From assembly GCF_001429165.1 (NCBI RefSeq), contig NZ_LMIR01000003.1, positions 417,327-481,326 of the forward strand: 64,000 bases of DNA. Direction: 5' to 3'. The notes under the pieces are model-generated. The model was not told the origin of the DNA, searched no databases, and was given only the letters and a program-made list of their open reading frames with translations. The first letter of the stretch is position 1. Each line of letters opens with the position of its first letter. The DNA is from Agromyces sp. Root81. GTDB taxonomy: Bacteria > Actinomycetota > Actinomycetes > Actinomycetales > Microbacteriaceae. Below, piece by piece: positions 9,890-17,646 of the stretch. Made by a program: the position numbers and the translations under genes.

Positions 9890-10438
9890 GTGACCACCGC
9901 GCTCATCATCGTCGATATCCAACGCGACTACTTCGACGGGGGCGCCCACCCGCTCGTCGGTCCCGACGCGGCTGCGGCGTCGGCCGCCCGGCTGCTCGCC
10001 GCCTTCCGCAGCGCCGGCGACCCCGTCGTGCACGTGCAGCATGTCTGGGACGCCCCCGACGCGGCGTTCTTCCGCCCGGGCACGCCGGGGGTCGAGATCC
10101 ACCCGGCGGTCGTGCCGCTGCCCGGCGAGCCGGTCGTCACGAAGGCGGCGCCGAACTCGTTCCTCGGCACCGACCTCGGCGAGCGCCTCGCGGCCGCCGG
10201 CGCCGACGAGCTCGTCGTCGCCGGCATGATGTCGAGCATGTGCGTCGACGCCACGGTGCGCGCGGCATCCGACCTCGGCTTCGGGGTCACCGTGGCGCAC
10301 GACGCGTGCGCGGCGCCCGACCTCGAGTTCGACGGCGTCGTGATCCCGGCGGCGCAGGTGCACGGCTCGTTCATGGCGGCGCTCGACGGAAACTACGCCA
10401 GGGTCGTCACGACCGACGAGCTGCTCACAGCCCGGTAG
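9890..10438 (+). CDS. Isochorismatase-family cysteine hydrolase
   Basis: A 182-aa hydrolase. The family catalytic triad is readable: Asp9 (in IIVDIQRDYF), Lys85 (in VTKAAPNSF) and Cys118 (in MMSSMCVDATVR). The fold and length fit the isochorismatase/nicotinamidase superfamily, which cleaves amides or vinyl ethers through a Cys thiolate. The exact substrate cannot be assigned. The GTG start lies 4 nt after the regulator's stop. Confidence 0.92.
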   Translation: MTTALIIVDIQRDYFDGGAHPLVGPDAAAASAARLLAAFRSAGDPVVHVQHVWDAPDAAFFRPGTPGVEIHPAVVPLPGEPVVTKAAPNSFLGTDLGERLAAAGADELVVAGMMSSMCVDATVRAASDLGFGVTVAHDACAAPDLEFDGVVIPAAQVHGSFMAALDGNYARVVTTDELLTAR

Positions 10439-10549
10439 CCGCGGCTCGCAGCGCGAACCCTTCGGTGTCAAGACCCGTGTCGTGTGTTCATTCGGTCGAG
10501 GGTGGCGAGAACCAGCGCCCCGGCAACCGGAAGCGCAGATCAGGGCCGC

Positions 10550-11050
10550 TCACTCAGGCGTCGTCCACTTGCCGTAGCGGGCATCCATGCCCGTCAGGCT
10601 GACGCCCGCCTGACCCGCGTTCGTGGCACTCAGTGGCTCGAGCCCCGTAGCAGCAGCCCTGAGGTCGACGATCTCCTCGCCCTCCGGAGTCTCCGCACCC
10701 GCCGTCAGCGTGATGCCATTCGGCTCCCAAGGCAGCGACCGCCAGATCGCCTGGACCACGGCATCCAGCTCTTCGGAGGTGAAGGGCTCGGCCGAATCAG
10801 TCACGATCGACAACTCGAACCCGTAGCCGAAGCCGTTGCGCCACCGGCTGAGGTCCTCGACCTCCACGACCCTGGGCGCTGCCGCCGTCACGGCATCCGA
10901 CACGTCTCCGAAGTCCACTGTCATCTCCTCTGAATGTTCCGGCCCTGGCAGCACAATGCTGCAGCCCGCCAGCGCACCGCTCAGGAGCGATCCTGCCAGC
11001 ACGACCGTGAGCAGTCGGCGCCTTCCCGTTCCCTGTCGCATGATGCTCAT
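10550..11050 (-). CDS. Secreted lipoprotein, third gene of a WXG100-like cassette
   Basis: A 166-aa protein (163 aa from the second ATG). The basic start GRRRLL, a hydrophobic core and the lipobox LAGC (Cys at about 30) mark a lipoprotein. The mature region is acidic with two aromatic strands (RNGFGYGFELSIV; PWEPNGITL). Its ATG overlaps the stop of the hydrolase gene by 4 nt (ATGA), so the three leftward genes form one coupled operon. An attractive but unproven role is an accessory or immunity partner of the hydrolase. No family recognised. Confidence 0.8.
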   Translation of the reverse strand: MSIMRQGTGRRRLLTVVLAGSLLSGALAGCSIVLPGPEHSEEMTVDFGDVSDAVTAAAPRVVEVEDLSRWRNGFGYGFELSIVTDSAEPFTSEELDAVVQAIWRSLPWEPNGITLTAGAETPEGEEIVDLRAAATGLEPLSATNAGQAGVSLTGMDARYGKWTTPE

Positions 11051-12609
11051 TCTTTCCAGTGGTGGTACGAGACGTCCACGTACCCATCCTCGTTGAAGAA
11101 GTTCGCGAGGTCGGGGTGGCTCGCCTGCACCTCGGCGAGATGATCCTGATAGGTTCGCGAGTACTTCAGGGCGTTATGGGCACCGACATCCACGCCCAGC
11201 ACCGCATCTGGGTCCGGCGGATCGACGTTGATCGTCGTCCAGTTCGATCCGTGCTCCGTGCCGAGATCACCCGCGACGAGGTCGAGGTTGGGCACCGGGT
11301 CGCCGTTGTGCTGCACAGAGACCACGTCCACGGAGTCCGGGATCGGCATGTGGTCGATCGGCGCTCCCGAGACGACGACCGCCTGCCAGTTGTAATCCGA
11401 GTTGTAGGCCGCGAGGTGGCCGGCCATGATGCCGCCCTGACTGAAGCCGACGAGCATGACCGGATCGTTCTCACCGATTCCGGCCTGATCCATGGCCTCG
11501 AGCACGGCTCGCTCGTACTGCGTCTGCAGCGCAGGGGTCAGGATCAGTGCGAGGTTGCTGTCGAGGTCGTTGACGGCGCCCTGGTCGCCGAACCGTGACA
11601 GCCACTCCTGCGTGCTCGGGAGAGTGACCGTGTAGTACCAGCCGTCGGGGCCGAGCACCTTGGTGATCTTGACGACCGTGTCGGCATTCTTGCCGAGTTC
11701 GTCTACCTCGCCGGTGCCGTCGAGCACGTTCGCCAGAGTCGGATCCTTCGGCATGTCCGCCGGCAACGCACCCGCATACGGGTCGGTCTCACTCACCTTC
11801 GGCGTGCCCTTGCGCACGTCGGACACGATGCTGGCGATGAGGAAAGCCGCGAGCACGCCGACCACCACCGCCGCCACGATGAGCCCGACCGTGCCGAACA
11901 GCGCTCCCACCGCGTGGATCAGGAGGAGGACGACCAGAGCGCCCAGGATCGCGACGATCGTGTCGGCGATCTTCTTGAGCAGATCGACGACCCCTTGCAG
12001 GAAGTCGCCGATCCACTCACCGATGCCCGCCAGGAAGTCGCCGATATCCGAGAAGAAGTCGCCGACTCCGTCCCAGAACCCCTCGTTCGTCGAGTCGATC
12101 GCCGCGTCGATCTTGCGGATCGCTGCCTCAGCGGCATCGTTCATCGCCTCGCGCGCCGCCTCGATGCTCGCCCTGGCGTCGCTCACCGACGCCACGGCGT
12201 CGTCGGCGGCACGCTGTGCGCCGGGGAGCTGGTCGGTCAACGAAGGTGACGGGTCGTCAGCGGCATCCACCCTGTCGTTGAGGTCTTCGAGCGCCCTGTC
12301 GGCGCTGACCTGCACGAGCAGCGCGTCGTCGAGGTCGTCTTGGGCGCTCTCGGCGCGGGCGTGCGCGTCGGTGAGCGCGACCGCGTACTCGGTGATCGCA
12401 TCGGCCGTGCCCTTGTACCGGGGATGGATGCGCTCCAACTCCGACGAGATCTGCTCGTTCTGCTCATACAGCGCGCGGACGGCCTTCCCCTCGTCGTCGT
12501 CGACGATGCCGCGCAGCTCGTTGATCACCTCGAGGATGACCTCGGCCGAGGTGACGAGGGTCGCCGCGCGCCAGGCCAGCTCGGCCGGCCTTCCCGGGAG
12601 GACGCTCAT
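11047..12609 (-). CDS. Membrane protein: helical N-domain plus alpha/beta hydrolase
   Basis: A 520-aa protein in three parts. Residues 1-175 are almost entirely helical and charged, like LXG/WXG-associated N-domains. Residues 176-262 hold Gly/Asp/Phe amphipathic repeats and two transmembrane helices (about 216-236 and 239-262). Residues 300-505 form an alpha/beta-hydrolase domain with nucleophile elbow GFSQGG (Ser390) and late His/Asp candidates (GAHNALKYS). There is no signal peptide. It sits between a WXG100-like gene and a lipoprotein gene, all with 4-nt overlaps, a context suggesting a type VII-linked surface or effector hydrolase (lipase, esterase or cutinase-like). The substrate is unknown. 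Confidence 0.8.
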   Translation of the reverse strand: MSVLPGRPAELAWRAATLVTSAEVILEVINELRGIVDDDEGKAVRALYEQNEQISSELERIHPRYKGTADAITEYAVALTDAHARAESAQDDLDDALLVQVSADRALEDLNDRVDAADDPSPSLTDQLPGAQRAADDAVASVSDARASIEAAREAMNDAAEAAIRKIDAAIDSTNEGFWDGVGDFFSDIGDFLAGIGEWIGDFLQGVVDLLKKIADTIVAILGALVVLLLIHAVGALFGTVGLIVAAVVVGVLAAFLIASIVSDVRKGTPKVSETDPYAGALPADMPKDPTLANVLDGTGEVDELGKNADTVVKITKVLGPDGWYYTVTLPSTQEWLSRFGDQGAVNDLDSNLALILTPALQTQYERAVLEAMDQAGIGENDPVMLVGFSQGGIMAGHLAAYNSDYNWQAVVVSGAPIDHMPIPDSVDVVSVQHNGDPVPNLDLVAGDLGTEHGSNWTTINVDPPDPDAVLGVDVGAHNALKYSRTYQDHLAEVQASHPDLANFFNEDGYVDVSYHHWKE

Positions 12610-12893
12610 GGCCTAGTCCCCTCGTCCTGAGCCATCGTCGTGTCCAGGTCCCTGAACGTGTCGACGATGGCCTGCATGAAATCGGCCTGCGACCGCAGAT
12701 TCTCGCGCAGTTGCTCCCGCGCGATATCCCATTTGCCGCCGAAGTCGTCGATCTTGTCGCTGAGCCCTCCGTGACCGGTGAGCCCGCCGAGGTCGTCCGC
12801 GAAGGCCTCTGCATCGTCGAAGGTCGTCGCGAGCCCCTTCGCCGTGTGAGCGGTCGATTCGAGCCGCGCGAGGTCCATCCTGACGTCGGTCAT
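12606..12893 (-). CDS. WXG100-like small helical protein
   Basis: A 95-aa, all-helical, signal-less acidic protein, the size and composition of ESAT-6/WXG100 proteins. The turn between its two predicted helices reads FGGKWD (Trp55) rather than a classical W-x-G, and the C-terminal Y-x3-D/E secretion signal is not obvious, so membership is tentative. It is the promoter-proximal gene of a coupled leftward operon whose next gene begins 4 nt inside its stop. No EccC-type ATPase is in this window. Confidence 0.65.
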   Translation of the reverse strand: MTDVRMDLARLESTAHTAKGLATTFDDAEAFADDLGGLTGHGGLSDKIDDFGGKWDIAREQLRENLRSQADFMQAIVDTFRDLDTTMAQDEGTRP

Positions 12894-13102
12894 GCCGCTC
12901 CCCCGTTCTCGTCATTCGTCGCAAGTCCGGTCGATGGGGAGATCTCCCCGATCCGGCGGCAGCCGCGTCGACGTGACGGTGCGCGCCGCGGCATTGCGGG
13001 CGACGAGTACTTCCGAGGTTCTTCGACGCCGAGGCATCCGATTCATTCGTCGAACTCGCCCAAGCACGGCGAGATCGCAGAACTTCTGCACTTCTTCCGT
13101 TT

Positions 13103-13126
13103 GTGACATCAGGCGCCGCGTGTCAC
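13103..13126. promoter_or_regulatory. Inverted repeat upstream of the RamB-like gene
   Basis: GTGACA (13103-13108) and TGTCAC (13121-13126) form a perfect 6-bp inverted repeat with 12-bp spacing, ending 10 nt before the ATG. It could be an autoregulatory operator. The rest of the 243-bp intergenic region (12894-13136) holds the divergent promoter of the WXG100-like operon, with nothing else I can name. Confidence 0.4.
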
Positions 13127-13136
13127 GATCGAAGGC

Positions 13137-14639
13137 ATGATCACCGCAGATCGCAGTGCGCCCCCCTCCCCCGACCTCGCCGAGCCGAGAGCCGGTGAGG
13201 CCGGTGAGGCCGACGAGGTCGACGCGCTCACGCTCGGCCGCCGCATCCGCGATCGCCGCACGGCTCGCAGCATGACCCTCGGAGAACTCGCCGCGGCGAT
13301 CGACCGAGCGCCGAGCCAGGTCTCCGCGATCGAGAACGGCAAGCGCGAGCCGCGACTCTCGATGCTGCGCACCATCGCCCTCGCGCTCGGCACGACCGTC
13401 GACGAGCTGCTGCGAGCGGATGCCCCGTCGGAGCGCGCCGCCCTCGAGATCGCCGTCGAGCGCGCCCAGCGGGGGCCCGTCTTCGCGGCCCTCGGCCTGC
13501 CGTCGTTCCGCGTGGCGAAGGGCATGAACGACCAGACCCTGCAGACGATCCTGAGCCTGCACAACGAGATCGACCGGCTCCATCGCGAGCGCGCGGCGAC
13601 ACCCGAGGAGGCGCGGCGGGCCAACGCGCAGTTGCGGGCAGAGATGCGCGCCCGCGACAACTTCTACCCCGAGCTCGAAGCGAAGGCCTCCGAGCTGCTC
13701 GAGGCCGTCGGCCACACCGGCGGCCCGGTGTCGCACCAGCTGGTCGCCGACATGGCGAGCCACCTCGGCTACTCGCTGCACTACGTGGGCGATCTGCCGC
13801 ACTCGACCCGTTCGGTGACCGACAAGCGCAACGGGCGTGTCTACCTGCCGACGCAGCAGTCGCCCTCGCGCGACTCCCGCTCGCCGATCCTGCAGGCGCT
13901 CGCGAGCCACCTGCTCGACCACGAGGAGCCTCGCGGCTACGCCGACTTCCTGCGCCAGCGCATCGAGACCAACTACCTGACGGCCGCGATCCTGCTGCCC
14001 GAGCAGGCGGCCGTGCGCTTCCTCACCGAGGCGAAGAACCTGCGCCGCATCTCGATGGAGGAGCTGCGCGACGCATTCGCCGTCTCGTACGAGACGGCGG
14101 CGCACCGGTTCACGAACCTCGCGACGGCGCGGCTCGGCATTCCGGTGCACTTCACGAAGGTGCACGAGTCGGGCACGATCATCAAGGCCTACGAGAACGA
14201 CCGCGTGCGTTTCCCGAGCGATGCCCTCGGCGCGATCGAGGGCACGACGATGTGCCGCAACTGGACGGCCCGCACGGTGTTCGACGTCGAAGACCGGTTC
14301 AGCCCCTGGTACCAGTACACCGACACCCCGTCGGGCACGTTCTGGTGCACCTCGCGCATCGAGAAGGCGAAGGAGGGCGAGTACTCGGTGTCGGTCGGCG
14401 TGCCGTTCGAGCACGTCAAGTGGTTCCGCGGCCGCGAGACACCGCATCGTGCGGTTTCACGGTGCCCCGACCCCGCCTGCTGCCAGGCGCCGACCGGGCT
14501 CGCCGATCGGTGGGCGGATGCCTCGTGGCCGGCCGCCCGCACCCCGACGAGCCTGCTCGCCGCCCTGCCGACGGGCACGTTCCCCGGTGTCGACCAGACC
14601 GAGGTCTACCAGTTCCTCGAGTCCCACTCGCCGCGCTGA
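13137..14639 (+). CDS. XRE/IrrE-type short-chain fatty-acyl regulator (RamB-like)
   Basis: A 500-aa regulator. The N-terminal XRE helix-turn-helix lies at about residues 31-92 (MTLGELAAAIDRAPSQVSAI). A central ImmA/IrrE (DUF955)-like region and a C-terminal domain with a Cys cluster (RCPDPACC) follow. This three-part arrangement and length match the RamB family of actinobacteria, which controls acetate, propionate and glyoxylate-cycle genes in response to acyl-CoA status. Neighbouring genes give no target; RamB proteins usually act in trans and regulate themselves. Confidence 0.85.
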   Translation: MITADRSAPPSPDLAEPRAGEAGEADEVDALTLGRRIRDRRTARSMTLGELAAAIDRAPSQVSAIENGKREPRLSMLRTIALALGTTVDELLRADAPSERAALEIAVERAQRGPVFAALGLPSFRVAKGMNDQTLQTILSLHNEIDRLHRERAATPEEARRANAQLRAEMRARDNFYPELEAKASELLEAVGHTGGPVSHQLVADMASHLGYSLHYVGDLPHSTRSVTDKRNGRVYLPTQQSPSRDSRSPILQALASHLLDHEEPRGYADFLRQRIETNYLTAAILLPEQAAVRFLTEAKNLRRISMEELRDAFAVSYETAAHRFTNLATARLGIPVHFTKVHESGTIIKAYENDRVRFPSDALGAIEGTTMCRNWTARTVFDVEDRFSPWYQYTDTPSGTFWCTSRIEKAKEGEYSVSVGVPFEHVKWFRGRETPHRAVSRCPDPACCQAPTGLADRWADASWPAARTPTSLLAALPTGTFPGVDQTEVYQFLESHSPR

Positions 14640-14774
14640 ACGGGCCATCCGGGTACAGCAGCGGGTCGCTACCTGGTCAGTGACTCGGGACGGTGACGTG
14701 CTCGATCGCTTGACCTGCAGCACCTCTAGCTGATCGAATGGCGGCGTCCGTGGGGAACGACGAGGGGGAGCTCG

Positions 14775-15071
14775 ATGGTACAGAAAACCAATCGCGTCAT
14801 CATGGCGCTGAGTCTGATCGTGTTGTCAGCTGGTGTAGCGATCGCCGAAACAACACCGGCCGTCGCGGCGCCAGCGGAACGCGCGGCCAATGTCGGAATC
14901 TTGAATGTCTGGCAGTACAACTACTACCAGAACCACTTCAGCAATGAGTTCACCTGCAAATCGAGGGGTGAGACGATGCTTGACACGGTGCAAGGGATGC
15001 TCAACTACGCGTGTCACAAGAACTCTGGCGAACCCAAGTGGTCCATGGATGTGCTGTGGAGTACCGCTTGA
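14775..15071 (+). CDS. Small secreted protein, orphan, AT-richer
   Basis: A 98-aa protein. The ATG is preceded by GAGGGGGAG 4 nt away, an excellent ribosome site. A signal peptide (residues 1-32, ending near AVAAPA) precedes a short mature region rich in aromatic residues (VWQYNYYQNHF) with two Cys. G+C is 50% over 14881-14940, far below the flanks, which suggests recent acquisition. The last 60 nt overlap the start of the next open frame. No family recognised. Confidence 0.55.
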   Translation: MVQKTNRVIMALSLIVLSAGVAIAETTPAVAAPAERAANVGILNVWQYNYYQNHFSNEFTCKSRGETMLDTVQGMLNYACHKNSGEPKWSMDVLWSTA

Positions 15072-15571
15072 TTCCGATCGAAGGCGGCCTAGTGCGGGCC
15101 AGCGGCACACTCGAGCTAGTCGGCATGGATGAGGGGATCCTGTGGGTAAGTCCCTCATGGAGTCCGAGTTCCCGAAAGCGGCTGACGGGGGGTGACGTAT
15201 CCGTTCGATTCAGAGCAGGATTGCACCCTGCAGCCGATGGACTCGTTGTGGTCACGGGGCTCTGGCTCGATGGTGAAATCGTCGATGCAGAGGCGCTGGA
15301 CACGGATGCGCCGACCGTACCGTTCTGGCCCGCCGGACCCCACACGACTCGCGCGAGCGAGCTGAGCGAAGCCGAGTCGGAGAGAGTTATCGCAAACCTG
15401 GTTGCTCACAGCGATGCTGTCGTACTTGCACTCGGGAGCACGCGGGAAGCGCAATGGCTACAAGTGCTGTGCGGCACAGACAAACTCATGCGGGCGCATG
15501 AGGAACTGACCACCGCCGTCGAAATCTACACCGCGATCACACCCGCTGGTACGGGGACCTTCGAGAATTGA
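15011..15571 (+). CDS. Hypothetical protein, AT-richer region
   Basis: Up to 186 aa from GTG 15011; a shorter start at GTG 15056 would just precede the end of the previous gene. The sequence looks genuinely coding, with alternating hydrophobic beta-strand stretches in the first half (VRASGTLELVG, GLVVVTGLWLDGEIV) and a helical second half. There is no signal or membrane segment. Base composition resembles the preceding orphan and differs from the chromosome-typical flanks. No function assigned. Confidence 0.5.
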   Translation: MSQELWRTQVVHGCAVEYRLIPIEGGLVRASGTLELVGMDEGILWVSPSWSPSSRKRLTGGDVSVRFRAGLHPAADGLVVVTGLWLDGEIVDAEALDTDAPTVPFWPAGPHTTRASELSEAESERVIANLVAHSDAVVLALGSTREAQWLQVLCGTDKLMRAHEELTTAVEIYTAITPAGTGTFEN

Positions 15572-15628
15572 GCACCAAGATCTGATCGAGGTGGGGAGGT
15601 CGGAGCCTTGAACGCTGCGCCACCCGAA

Positions 15629-15644
15629 GCAGATTGTTCTGCTC
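15629..15644. promoter_or_regulatory. 16-bp palindrome upstream of the amine oxidase operon
   Basis: AGCAGA-TTGT-TCTGCT, a perfect 6-bp inverted repeat with a 4-bp spacer, in the 246-bp region before the FAD oxidase gene. It is a candidate operator for a polyamine-responsive regulator. The remainder of 15572-15817 shows no other clear signal. Confidence 0.35.
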
Positions 15645-15817
15645 GCCGGCGATGGTGGCGGTGATCTGCGCGAAGTCTGCCCAAGGAGGTCTCAGAGTGT
15701 TACGGCGATCCAGCCACCGTGTCCGACGGCGAGCGGATGTCGAGACAGGACGAGCTGGCGAACGTGCAGGGTCGCACGAAAGGATGGAAGCACCACAACC
15801 GCATCGGAGTGATCCCC

Positions 15818-17266
15818 GTGGGAACCACCGTCTTCGAACGACACCAGCCGCCGGCATCCGTCATCGCCCATTCGCTCGAGAACACCGCACGCTCGGTGTT
15901 CTGGCTCGACGACCTGCCCGAGGGGGCCGTGGGCGGTCGCCCGAAGCTCACCGGCGACCACGTCGCCGACCTCGTCATCGTCGGCGGCGGCTACACGGGC
16001 CTCTGGTCGGCGGTGCTCGCCAAGCGCCGCACCCCCGACGCCCGCGTCATCCTCGTCGAGGCGAAGAGCGTCGGCTGGGCGGCATCCGGTCGCAACGGCG
16101 GCTTCTGCGAGGCGAGCCTCACGCACGGTGACGAGAACGGCGAGGCCCGCTGGCCGAAGGAGATGCCGACGCTCCACCGCCTCGGCATGCAGAACCTCGA
16201 CGCGATCGAGGCTGCAGAGGCCGAGTACGGCATGGACTTCCACTTCGAGCGCACGGGCATGCTCGCGCCGGCGATCGAGGAGCACCAGGTCGAGTGGCTG
16301 CGCGAGTGGCACGCCGAGTCCGTGAAGAAGGGCGAAGAGGGCGTCGTCTTCCTCGACCAGGAGGCGGTGCAGGCGTCGGTCGCATCGCCGACCTACCTCG
16401 CCGGCGTCTGGGAGCAGCGCACGAACGCCATGGTGCACCCCGCGCGCCTGGCTTCCGAGCTCGCCCGCGTCGCCGAGGAGCTCGGCGTCGAGATCTTCGA
16501 GCACTCGCCCGTCAAGCGCATCGACACGCCGGGATCGACCGGTGCGGTCTCGGTGATCACCGACGGCGGCCGCGTCGACGCCGCGCACGCGGTGCTCGCC
16601 ACCAACGTGTTCCCGTCGCTGCTGAAGCGCAACCGCCTGATGACCGTGCCGGTCTACGACTACGTGCTCATGACCGAGCCCCTGTCGGAGGGGCAGCTCG
16701 CCGACATCGGGTGGAAGGACCGCCAGGGCATCGGCGACATGGCCAACCAGTTCCACTACTACCGCCTCTCGAAGGACAACCGCATCCTGTTCGGCGGGTA
16801 CGACGCGATCTACAACTACGGCCGCAAGGTGCGCTCGGAGTACGAGAACCGGCCCGAGAGCTGGCAGAAGCTCGCGAGCCACTTCTTCACGACGTTCCCG
16901 CAGCTCGAGGGGCTGCAGTTCAGCCACCAGTGGGCGGGCGCGATCGACACGAGCACCCAGTTCACGGCGTTCTTCGGCACCGCGCGCGACAACCGCGTCG
17001 CCTACGCCGCCGGCTTCACCGGACTCGGCGTCGGCTCGACCCGGTTCGCGGCCGAGGTCATGCTCGACCTGCTCGAGGGCCGCGACAACGAGCGCACGCA
17101 GCTCGAGATGGTGCGCAAGCGCCCGCTGCCGTTCCCTCCCGAGCCGGCCGCGTCGATGGGCATCAACGCGACCCGCTGGTCGCTGAACCGCGCCGACCAC
17201 AACCAGGGCAAGCGCAACGTGCTGCTGAAGACCCTCGACGCCCTCGGATTGGGGTTCGACTCATGA
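15818..17266 (+). CDS. FAD-dependent amine oxidoreductase, PuuB-like
   Basis: A 482-aa DAO-family flavoenzyme from GTG 15818 (GGAG 8 nt upstream; a longer frame from 15719 lacks a good ribosome site). The FAD motif GGGYTG lies at residues 56-61, followed by SVGWAASGRNGGF, the DAO/PuuB hallmark. The family oxidises gamma-glutamylputrescine or related secondary amines to an aldehyde, NH3 and H2O2. The downstream cupin and succinate-semialdehyde dehydrogenase, and the potADBC importer 8 kb upstream, support a polyamine-degradation role. No gamma-glutamylputrescine synthetase (puuA) is in the window, so the free amine could be the substrate. Confidence 0.85.
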   Translation: MGTTVFERHQPPASVIAHSLENTARSVFWLDDLPEGAVGGRPKLTGDHVADLVIVGGGYTGLWSAVLAKRRTPDARVILVEAKSVGWAASGRNGGFCEASLTHGDENGEARWPKEMPTLHRLGMQNLDAIEAAEAEYGMDFHFERTGMLAPAIEEHQVEWLREWHAESVKKGEEGVVFLDQEAVQASVASPTYLAGVWEQRTNAMVHPARLASELARVAEELGVEIFEHSPVKRIDTPGSTGAVSVITDGGRVDAAHAVLATNVFPSLLKRNRLMTVPVYDYVLMTEPLSEGQLADIGWKDRQGIGDMANQFHYYRLSKDNRILFGGYDAIYNYGRKVRSEYENRPESWQKLASHFFTTFPQLEGLQFSHQWAGAIDTSTQFTAFFGTARDNRVAYAAGFTGLGVGSTRFAAEVMLDLLEGRDNERTQLEMVRKRPLPFPPEPAASMGINATRWSLNRADHNQGKRNVLLKTLDALGLGFDS

Positions 17267-17622
17267 GCGACGACCTTCGCCTCCTCGCCGGTGCGGTGAC
17301 GGATGCCCCGGGCCTCGTGCTCGAGCACGAGCCGGTGCCGGCCGACCAGGTCGTTGCGGGTTCGCCCGCGACCGGCTACCAGGCACTCGACTCGTCGGAC
17401 GCCGGCGAGATCGGCGTGTGGGAGATGACGCCCGGCGCGATGCGCGATGTCGAGGTCGACGAAGTCTTCGTCGTGCTCGCGGGCGCCGCGACGGTCGAGT
17501 TCGAGCACCCGATCGCCGACCCGATCATCCTCGCCCCCGGCGCCGTCGTGCGCCTCGAGGCGGGCATGAAGACGATCTGGACGGTGCGCGAGACGCTCCG
17601 CAAGGTATTCATCTCGCGCTGA
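17263..17622 (+). CDS. Small cupin (DUF861/EutQ-like)
   Basis: A 119-aa single-domain cupin. The ATG overlaps the oxidase stop by 4 nt (ATGA). The strand pattern GEIGVWEMTPGAMRDVEVDEVFVVLAG and APGAVVRLEAGM matches the cupin_3 family often found between amine oxidase and aldehyde dehydrogenase genes. The metal-binding His residues of classical cupins are largely replaced (Asp/Glu instead), so catalytic activity is doubtful. A sensing or scaffold role in the pathway is possible. Confidence 0.85.
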   Translation: MSDDLRLLAGAVTDAPGLVLEHEPVPADQVVAGSPATGYQALDSSDAGEIGVWEMTPGAMRDVEVDEVFVVLAGAATVEFEHPIADPIILAPGAVVRLEAGMKTIWTVRETLRKVFISR

Positions 17623-17646
17623 GGCGCGACGAAGGAGGATCACAGA

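Noticed and set aside
15572..15817. Additional small gene or N-terminal extension before the amine oxidase
   Set aside because: The frame from 15719 lacks a ribosome site and the residues before the chosen start look non-coding; no other frame there has a plausible start.
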